Shown here: piece by piece, positions 33,277 to 39,338 of the stretch
Position numbering within the stretch: position 1 is the stretch's first letter
How the letters are laid out: each line of letters starts with the position of its first letter
Assembly (NCBI GenBank): GCA_964503235.1
Contig: CAZCZJ010000011.1
Coordinates: forward strand, 1 to 39,338
Source: W425 sp964503235
GTDB lineage: Bacteria; Chloroflexota; Dehalococcoidia; Dehalococcoidales; RBG-16-60-22
Length of the DNA: 39,338 nt
Direction: 5' to 3'
Notes under the pieces: model-generated
Databases searched by the model: none
What the model was told of the DNA's origin: nothing
Seen by the model: the letters and a program-made list of their open reading frames with translations, nothing else
Translations under genes and position numbers: made by a program

Positions 33277-33307
33277 ATGGTGGGCGGTACTGTGCGATAG
33301 GTATAAC
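33277..33307. repeat. Dispersed short repeat, copy 3 of 3
   Basis: Third copy of the element at 19045 and 24816. Just before it, one frame reads VIVVQPGEIKALDVEAMVGGTVR and then TAG, which looks like the decayed end of a secreted protein. The rest of the 830-base stretch 33120-33949 holds one possible small gene and the leader of the next gene. Confidence 0.5.
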
Positions 33308-33448
33308 TCATAAACTAGTCTTTGTTTACTATAATCTATCGGTATATACCAAGCAAATTATGCTTGATACTACTATTGCTAGTCCCGAAATTGAGAGCTT
33401 TTTTTAAGCTAGCGTTTACCCCTGCTTCAACTTATGGGAGGCAGGATT

Positions 33449-33553
33449 ATGGAAATCATCTACTTCCTCATCCTCGACATTATCATCCTTTCTCAAAGGA
33501 TTAGAGTCACTTGGGCTCTATTCTATCAACAGCCTGTCTTTATATCAACGTAA
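33449..33553 (+). CDS. Possible very small hydrophobic protein (34 aa)
   Basis: A 34-residue frame starts MEIIYFLILDIIILSQRI after GGGAGG at 8 bases spacing and ends in TAA. The first 15 residues are hydrophobic. There is no homologue I know, and the region is otherwise decayed, so it may be chance. Confidence 0.3.
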   Translation: MEIIYFLILDIIILSQRIRVTWALFYQQPVFIST

Positions 33554-33699
33554 TGTAATTCTCCGTGTTTCTCTCGTGATTGATGCCTTCCTTATTAGAT
33601 GGGAAAAAATAATATAGATAATGTTAATTTTTTAATAAATTTTCATAAAGAAAATGAGGAAAAGGTAGGATAAGTTAGTTTGAGTGAGATTTAGTGATG

Positions 33700-33728
33700 T
33701 TGACAGGTTTTAGACTTTTACCTAATAT
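33700..33728 (+). promoter_or_regulatory. Promoter of the first phosphoesterase gene
   Basis: TTGACA (33700-33705) and TAATAT (33723-33728) with exactly 17 bases between them. It would make a leader of about 215 bases, unusually long. Confidence 0.75.
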
Positions 33729-33829
33729 CTTAGTATTAATTTTTAGAGCTTCGAAGAGAACCCAGCAAATTAAAAATATATGTAGATAAAAAGGCTTTAA
33801 AAAAAAGAGTGATACACACCGAGGGAACT

Positions 33830-33911
33830 TTGAATTGCACCTTTAATTGGACACTTGGGTAGCAAGGAGCTAGTAGTGTAACCGACCTTTGTAAAGGTCG
33901 GTTATTTTTTA
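33830..33911 (+). promoter_or_regulatory. Conserved structured leader ending in an intrinsic terminator, copy 1
   Basis: The leader contains TTGAATTGCACC.TTAATTGGA and GGGT.GCAAGGAGC.AGTAGTG, nearly identical in the second gene, and then AACCGACCTTT-GT-AAAGGTCGGTT (33880-33903) followed by ATTTTTTATT. A terminator between promoter and ribosome binding site suggests attenuation by a ligand or protein. I cannot assign it to a known riboswitch class. Confidence 0.6.
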
Positions 33912-33949
33912 TTAATACCTGATTTCATATTCCGGGAGGGCATTTAAAA

Positions 33950-36841
33950 ATGAGAATTAGGAGATTGGCAATAGTATTTTTAATAATGGCATTTGTAGCG
34001 AGTTTGCTACCGATATCCAGCGGCGTGCTAGCCGATGCCACATCGATAACTTTTACAGGTGAAGAACTGCTGGGGAGGCCGACGGATACTTCGATTACGA
34101 TTAATGTAGTGCCCGATGAAAATGTGGATATATATTACCAATGCGGTACATCTAGCGGGGGGTACTCAATCGAAACATCCGTCCTGCCAGCTACGGCCGG
34201 CGAGCCGCATGAAGTAGTAATCGACGGACTTGCACCGGACACGTTGTATTATTATCGAATGCAATACCAACAGTCCGGTGCAAGCACCTGGATTGCGCGT
34301 GATGAGCATACTTTTCATACTCAGAGAGCGCCGGGCAGCACCTTTACCTTTACCATAACAACCGATTCACATTTCGGCCAGTACGGTGGGCAAACGGCCG
34401 ATGAAGTTGCTCTCTACGAGCAGACATTACTTAATGTAGCCGGGTATAACCCTGACTTCCACCTCGACCTCGGTGATACCTTCGCTATGGACCCGTCACC
34501 CCTGGGTACCGGAATGACTCCGGAAGAAGCCGATGCAGCCTACGCTATCCAGCGGCCCTACATGGGGCTTATCAGCCATTCGGTCCCGATATACCTGGTT
34601 ATCGGTAATCACGAGAACGAGGAGGGCTGGAACTGGGACGATACTTTCACCCCGCCGGATCAATCCCTGGCTATTGTCGGGATCGAAGCCCGGAAGAAGT
34701 ACTTCCCCATTCCCGTTCCGGATGATTTCTATACCGGTAATGAAGACGACTTACCAGAACCATACGGCGGTGATTATAATCGCGAGGACTACTACGCCTG
34801 GACCTGGGGTGACGCCCTGTTCGTCGTACTCGATCCGTTCCATTACTCCATGACCTGGCCCAACGAAGATGGAGCGGGCTACGGTGGTGAAGGACAGGAT
34901 GGTGAAGTCAGTGGCGACAGGTGGGACTGGACCCTGGGTATTGAACAGTACCTATGGCTTAAGGATATACTTGAAAGTAGCGATGCTACGTATAAATTCG
35001 TCTTCTCTCATCACGTAACCGGCGGCTCAACGCCCTACGCGCGGGGAGGAATCTCGGCCGCGCCCTACTTCGAGTGGGGAGGCATGAACGCCGACGGCAG
35101 CTGGGGTTGGGATACTGAAAGACCGTCTGGTGAAGGATGGGATGTTCCGGTCCACCAGTTGATGGCGGATAATGGCGTAAACATCTTTTTCCACGGCCAT
35201 GACCATATCTATGCCTACGAAGAGCTTGACGGCATGGTCTATCTGGAATGCCCCAAGCCGGATGATGCCGGCTACGATTGGGAACCTTACGGCTACGGCT
35301 ACACCGAAGGACTATATCCCGACGCCTTGATGATACAGAACTCGGGTCACATACGTGTTAATGTTACTCCTGACGATGTAACCGTTGAGTATGTAAGGTC
35401 GTATCTCTCAGGAGACGGTACTAATGGAGAGGTCGCTGATTCGTTTACGATTCCGGCCGTTACCACGACTCATGACCTGACCCTGGACGCCAGCCCTGAC
35501 GTTGGCAGTGTAATCGTGCCGGCTGAGGGTACTCATACCTATGCTGAAGGCGCGGAAATCTCAATTTCAGCAATTCCAGCGCCGGGCTACGCTTTCGATT
35601 CATGGATCGGTGGAGATGTAGCCGATCCCGACTCGGCCAGCACCACCGTGACCATGGATGCCGACAAGACCGTCACGGCTAACTTCGTCGAATTCACCGG
35701 TGTCGCCGTTGACGGTGCTGTTTCTAGTAATACCGCTGACGATGTCAGTAGTATCAGCTTCGCTCATACCACCGGCACCGGTGCAGACCGGCTGATGCTG
35801 GTCGGTGTATCCTGGAACTGCGGCACTACCGATAGGACCATTTCTTCAGTCACTTTCACTCCCGATGGCGGCAGTGCTACGGCGTTGAATGAGGTTCTAA
35901 CTCAGCAGGCTGAATCACAGTTACGCTACTCCGCAATCTACAGCCTGATTACCCCACCGAGTGGAGCTACCGGTACGGTTACCGTCACTTTCTCGGGTTC
36001 TGTCTCCAACGGTATCGTGGCTGGTGCCGTCAACTTTGCTGGAGTTGACCAGACGACCCCCCTCGGAACCCCTGATGGTGCAGGCTCTGGTACCAACAAC
36101 ACTGCCCCAAGTGTAACCCTGACGGGGCTTAACGGTGATGAACTGGTATTCGATAACGTGTTCCAGGGTGCCTCGGGTGAATCTCAAACACTCACCGCAG
36201 GCGCCAACCAGACGCAGCTATGGAACGCCTGGATAGCCAACACCCGGGCTGCCTCCAGCACCGAGCAGGCCACTGGTGGCTCAGTCACCATGAGCTGGAC
36301 AGCGGGTAGTGCGTCCTATTGGGCCATTGCCGCAGTACCCATCAACCCGGCGCTGACCGGGACGACCTATGATCTGACGGTGAATACTATAGGCAATGGT
36401 AGTGTCAGTCTTGACCCCGCCGGCGGTACCTACGCTTCTGGAACGGTGGTCACTCTAACGGCCACTGCCGATCCGGGCTGGACCTTTAGTGCCTGGAGCG
36501 GCGACGGTACTGGGGATGCCCCCGGCACCCGGTCGGTGACTATGGATGGTGACAAGAGCGTTACGGCAACCTTTACGGTTGAGACCGGTATTTTGGGTGA
36601 TGTTAATGGTGATGGTCTTGTTAACTCCACCGATGCCTTGATTATACTATCTTGCGATGTGGGGATTGATACCTCGGCGTACTGTCCCATGAATTGCGGC
36701 GATGTCAACGATGATGGACTGATTAACTCCACCGATGCCTTGATTATCCTGTCCTACGATGTGGGTATTTACGTTCCGTATCCGGTGGGAGAACCCGGAT
36801 ATCCATCCAGCGTAACTCCGTGTCCGGGATGTAGTCCCTAA
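33950..36841 (+). CDS. Secreted metallophosphoesterase with beta-repeats and C-terminal dockerin
   Basis: A 963-residue secreted protein. Signal peptide at residues 1-29, then an Fn3-like purple-acid-phosphatase N-terminal domain (about 30-130, ending LAPDTLYYYRMQY). The metallophosphoesterase follows with all metal motifs: TDSH (Asp139, His141), LDLGDTF (Asp176), IGNHE (Asn220, His221), FSHHV and FHGHDH. After about residue 500 come an InlB-type repeat (YAFDSWIGGDVADPD), a 200-residue beta domain also seen in secreted adhesins (TGADRLMLVGVSW ... YWAIAAVPINP), a second InlB-type repeat (WTFSAWSGDGTGD) and a type I dockerin with two calcium loops (DVNGDGLVNSTDALII, DVNDDGLINSTDALII). The end is a Cys-Pro tail (CPGCSP). 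It should act outside the cell on phosphate esters, tethered to a cohesin scaffold not present here. Confidence 0.88.
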   Translation: MRIRRLAIVFLIMAFVASLLPISSGVLADATSITFTGEELLGRPTDTSITINVVPDENVDIYYQCGTSSGGYSIETSVLPATAGEPHEVVIDGLAPDTLYYYRMQYQQSGASTWIARDEHTFHTQRAPGSTFTFTITTDSHFGQYGGQTADEVALYEQTLLNVAGYNPDFHLDLGDTFAMDPSPLGTGMTPEEADAAYAIQRPYMGLISHSVPIYLVIGNHENEEGWNWDDTFTPPDQSLAIVGIEARKKYFPIPVPDDFYTGNEDDLPEPYGGDYNREDYYAWTWGDALFVVLDPFHYSMTWPNEDGAGYGGEGQDGEVSGDRWDWTLGIEQYLWLKDILESSDATYKFVFSHHVTGGSTPYARGGISAAPYFEWGGMNADGSWGWDTERPSGEGWDVPVHQLMADNGVNIFFHGHDHIYAYEELDGMVYLECPKPDDAGYDWEPYGYGYTEGLYPDALMIQNSGHIRVNVTPDDVTVEYVRSYLSGDGTNGEVADSFTIPAVTTTHDLTLDASPDVGSVIVPAEGTHTYAEGAEISISAIPAPGYAFDSWIGGDVADPDSASTTVTMDADKTVTANFVEFTGVAVDGAVSSNTADDVSSISFAHTTGTGADRLMLVGVSWNCGTTDRTISSVTFTPDGGSATALNEVLTQQAESQLRYSAIYSLITPPSGATGTVTVTFSGSVSNGIVAGAVNFAGVDQTTPLGTPDGAGSGTNNTAPSVTLTGLNGDELVFDNVFQGASGESQTLTAGANQTQLWNAWIANTRAASSTEQATGGSVTMSWTAGSASYWAIAAVPINPALTGTTYDLTVNTIGNGSVSLDPAGGTYASGTVVTLTATADPGWTFSAWSGDGTGDAPGTRSVTMDGDKSVTATFTVETGILGDVNGDGLVNSTDALIILSCDVGIDTSAYCPMNCGDVNDDGLINSTDALIILSYDVGIYVPYPVGEPGYPSSVTPCPGCSP

Positions 36842-37113
36842 CTGAGGAGTCTCAGCATGTGGTTGAAAATTGAACAAGAACGTCTAACACAGGAAGTAAA
36901 GAAATGAAATTGGTACACATCTTCGCTGATGGATGCTTCGCATGGTCCCATCCTACTCTTTAGATTGTAATTGCAGCCGGTATGGCCTCTGATGCCAGTA
37001 GCCAGAAACTAACTCAATATCAGATTGTAAAAAATAATATAGATAATATTAAGTTTTTATTAAATTATCATAAAAAAAGTGGGAATAGTTAGGAAAAGTT
37101 AATTTAAGTGACC
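36842..37113. other. Spacer between the duplicated genes
   Basis: Contains the shared 3' flank (GAGTCTCAGCATGTGG...) and then the start of the second unit. I see no gene and no clear intrinsic terminator for the first gene; the second unit's leader terminator lies much further on. Confidence 0.5.
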
Positions 37114-37143
37114 TTGACAGATTTAGTAACCTGCCAGTAAATA
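37114..37143 (+). promoter_or_regulatory. Promoter of the second phosphoesterase gene
   Basis: TTGACA (37114-37119) and TAAATA (37138-37143) with 18 bases between. It is the equivalent of the promoter at 33700, with a leader of about 230 bases. Confidence 0.65.
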
Positions 37144-37254
37144 TAAGTAGCTAATTTTCCAGTTAGAGCATCCTGGAGGAGGACTAGAACAATATCTGAA
37201 ATGATAATCAAGCGAACACATTATAAAATTTAATAAGTGATACATATTTTCAAA

Positions 37255-37342
37255 GGGGGCATTGAATTGCACCTGTAATTGGATACTTGGGTTGCAAGGA
37301 GCCAGTAGTGAAACCGACCTTTAAAAGGTCGGTTTTTATATT
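37255..37342 (+). promoter_or_regulatory. Conserved structured leader ending in an intrinsic terminator, copy 2
   Basis: Same blocks as copy 1: ATTGAATTGCACCTGTAATT, GGGTTGCAAGGAGCCAGTAG and then AAACCGACCTTT pairing with AAAGGTCGGTTT (37311-37335) before TTATATTT. Within the block TTGCA can pair with TGCAA, and TACT-TGG with CCAGTA; copy 1 keeps parts of both pairings with changed bases. Confidence 0.6.
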
Positions 37343-37378
37343 TAATATACGTAGACTCAAAGGGGGAGTGATATAAGC

Positions 37379-39307
37379 ATGAAAATTCGCCGAATTTTAA
37401 TCCCGATAATAGTAATGGTATTTCTCACGAGCCTACTACCCATGGCCAGTGAGACAATTGCCGCTACTCCAACCAGTTTTTCTGGGGAGGAGCTACTCGG
37501 TAAGCCAACGGATACATCAATTACGATAAATATCGTTCCTGATACGACTATCGAATACTACTACGAGTATGGGACTGCACCGGGAAACTATACCGATGAT
37601 AACTTGCCCGCGGTGACAGCCACCGGTGGTCAACCGAGTGAAATTGTCATCACCGGACTTGCGCCGAATACAAAATATTACTATCGTATGCAATATCAGA
37701 ATCCCAGCGACCCCGGTTGGATAACGCGTACTGAACACTCCTTCTGGACACAGAGGGCACCCGGTAGTACCTTTACATTTTCTATAATTGCCGATTCACA
37801 TGCCATGTACAATACTCAATATCAACAAGCAATACAAAATGTTATTACCGACGAGCCCGATTTCTATTTCGATCTTGGCGATACCTTCATGACGGATAAT
37901 GATAATAACCAAAGTCAAGTTAATGCCGAATACCTGGCGCAACGTAATCCATTATATATGGGTGGCGTTGGTTCTTCGGCACCGATTTTTCTAGCATCAG
38001 GAAATCATGAGAACGAAGAGGGCTGGAACCTTGATGATACCTTTAGTATCGCCCAGGCCAGTATCCAGGCCCGAAAGCTGTACTTCCCAACTCCTATCGA
38101 CGATGGATTCTATTCCGGTAATACGGACCCACTTACTGCTATTGATGCCGGGACTTACGGTGACCAGTACCGTGAAGACTACTATGCGTGGGAGTGGGGC
38201 GATGCGTTGTTCGTTGTTTTCGACCCCTTCCAGTATACGATGGCCAATCCGTACGGTTCCTCAGCAGGAGAAGGGTATGATGACCCGGCAACGGGAGATA
38301 GATGGAATTGGACTTTAGGTCAGCAGCAATTCGACTGGCTTAAGAATGTCCTGCAAACCAGCACCGCAAAATACAAATTTATCTTTGCTCATCATATGTT
38401 GGGAGGTACACAAAATTACGTGCGAGGTGGTGCCGTCCCGGCGCACATGTTCGAGTGGGGCGGCTATAATGCCGATGGGACTACATGGGGGTTCGATACG
38501 AAACGTCCCACATTCGGAGATGACCCCGTTCATCAGTTATTTATTGATAATGGTGTCAGCGCCTTTTTCCATGGCCATGACCACCAGTATGCTTATGAGG
38601 TAAGAGATGGTATTGTCTACCAGTGCCTCCCCCGGCCATCTACCGGCCTTGATTTCAACTACTACAATGAAAGCGATCCCTATACGGAAAAGGTATTACC
38701 AAGTCCGGGCCACCTCCGCGTTACGGTTACACCGACTGAGACGACGGTGGAATACGTTTCTTCATCGCCAGGCTCAAGTGGTACGGTAAATTACAGTTAT
38801 GATATTGAACCCAATGATCCTGGGACTACCTATGAACTGACGGTGAATACTGTGGGCAATGGTACCGTCACGCAGGATCCGCTACCTCCATACTATGTCG
38901 GTGATGACACGCCGGTCACTCTGACGGCCACTGCCGATCCCGGCTGGACCTTTAGTGCCTGGAGCGGCGACGGTATTGGGGATGTCCCCGGCACCCGGTC
39001 AGTGACCATGGATGGCGACAAGAGCGTTACGGCAACCTTTACGTTTGAGTCCAGTATTTTGGGTGATGTCAATGGTGATGGGTTTGCTAACTCCACCGAT
39101 GCCTTGATTATCCTATCTTGCGACGCGGGCATTGATACCTCGGCGTACTGTCCCATGAATCGCGGCGATGTCAACGATGATGGGCTAATCAACTCCACCG
39201 ATGCCTTGATTATCCTATCCTACGATGTAGACATTGATGTTCCGTATCCTGTAGGAGAACCCGGATATCCATCCAGCGTAACTCCGTGTCCGGGATGCAC
39301 CGGTTAA
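37379..39307 (+). CDS. Secreted metallophosphoesterase with dockerin, shorter paralogue
   Basis: A 642-residue paralogue of the preceding gene. Signal peptide residues 1-29, Fn3-like domain to about 130, and phosphoesterase with ADSH (Asp139, His141), FDLGDTF, SGNHE, FAHHM and FHGHDH, so the metal site is complete. It goes straight to one InlB-type repeat (WTFSAWSGDGIGD) and the dockerin (DVNGDGFANSTDALII, DVNDDGLINSTDALII), without the extra repeat and 200-residue beta domain of the other copy. The dockerin and C-terminal tail (SSVTPCPGCTG) are almost identical in DNA to the first copy, much more so than the catalytic domains, suggesting recent exchange there. GGGGGAG precedes the ATG. Confidence 0.88.
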   Translation: MKIRRILIPIIVMVFLTSLLPMASETIAATPTSFSGEELLGKPTDTSITINIVPDTTIEYYYEYGTAPGNYTDDNLPAVTATGGQPSEIVITGLAPNTKYYYRMQYQNPSDPGWITRTEHSFWTQRAPGSTFTFSIIADSHAMYNTQYQQAIQNVITDEPDFYFDLGDTFMTDNDNNQSQVNAEYLAQRNPLYMGGVGSSAPIFLASGNHENEEGWNLDDTFSIAQASIQARKLYFPTPIDDGFYSGNTDPLTAIDAGTYGDQYREDYYAWEWGDALFVVFDPFQYTMANPYGSSAGEGYDDPATGDRWNWTLGQQQFDWLKNVLQTSTAKYKFIFAHHMLGGTQNYVRGGAVPAHMFEWGGYNADGTTWGFDTKRPTFGDDPVHQLFIDNGVSAFFHGHDHQYAYEVRDGIVYQCLPRPSTGLDFNYYNESDPYTEKVLPSPGHLRVTVTPTETTVEYVSSSPGSSGTVNYSYDIEPNDPGTTYELTVNTVGNGTVTQDPLPPYYVGDDTPVTLTATADPGWTFSAWSGDGIGDVPGTRSVTMDGDKSVTATFTFESSILGDVNGDGFANSTDALIILSCDAGIDTSAYCPMNRGDVNDDGLINSTDALIILSYDVDIDVPYPVGEPGYPSSVTPCPGCTG

Positions 39308-39338
39308 CCGGTGAGTCTCAGCACGTGATTGAAAATTG

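Larger units (their letters stand above)
33604..36875 (+). repeat. Tandem gene duplication unit 1 (with unit 2 from 37028)
   Basis: The units begin with AAAAATAATATAGATAAT (33604, 37028), carry the same promoter and leader, encode paralogous phosphoesterases, and end with GAGTCTCAGCA.GTG.TTGAAAATTG after the stop codons. The duplication therefore included regulatory and 3' flanking DNA. Unit 2 lacks about 320 codons of inserted domains. Confidence 0.8.

Noticed and set aside
33830..33911. Cyclic-di-GMP (GEMM-I) riboswitch
   Set aside because: GGTAGC and AACCGACC recall its 3' part, but the conserved 5' half (GCACAGGGCAAACC) is absent.

Overview
This 39.3 kb window looks like a contig from an uncultured, probably anaerobic bacterium. 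Gene content is typical of Chloroflexota of the Dehalococcoidia type: an oligopeptide-type ABC system, many unusual SDR enzymes, a MoxR/VWA pair, DUF2341 and dockerin-bearing secreted proteins, and decaying repeat-rich spacers. That placement is an inference from gene content and style; no marker gene here proves it.

Region 1 (1-5.6 kb): end of an SDR gene, a two-gene GntR regulator/membrane protein operon, a block of nested palindromes, and a minus-strand group of three cupin-like proteins around a polytopic glycosyltransferase-like protein. Region 2 (5.97-11.97 kb): a promoter and a complete DppBCDF-type transporter, facing its substrate-binding lipoprotein across a bidirectional terminator. 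Region 3 (12.1-18.9 kb) is the centrepiece. Two divergent operons each contain a paralogue of one large two-domain protein whose reading frame is interrupted by a single in-frame UGA at the equivalent position. In both, UGA is followed by x-Gly-Cys (U-D-G-C and U-P-G-C), both frames continue for more than 430 codons, and a stable hairpin with its loop about 17-21 nt past the UGA follows each. I read them as selenoproteins with a UxxC redox motif, related to the UGSC-type selenoprotein domain fused to a large conserved C-terminal domain. Each is co-transcribed with one or two SDR oxidoreductases, suggesting a redox or catabolic pathway that may be fed by the neighbouring transporter.

Region 4 (18.9-21.2 kb): a beta-propeller remnant and an ArsR-regulated ABC-2 exporter. 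Region 5 (21.4-24.9 kb): a small accessory island. It starts with the 3' half of a tRNA-Val, carries several very small genes with excellent ribosome binding sites, a duplicated intercistronic hairpin element, a leader hairpin covering a start site, a GIY-YIG protein, an odd tRNA with a long variable arm, and an IS-type transposase broken by an amber codon. Region 6 (25-28.6 kb): a large surface-anchored DUF2341 protein with a near-perfect 291-bp internal duplication, and a small gene with an in-frame amber codon. Region 7 (28.6-33.1 kb): MoxR-type AAA+ ATPase, VWA protein and a VirB11/GspE-like ATPase. Region 8 (33.6-39.3 kb): a tandem duplication of a secreted dockerin-bearing metallophosphoesterase. 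Each copy has the same promoter, a conserved structured leader ending in an intrinsic terminator, and the same 3' flank.
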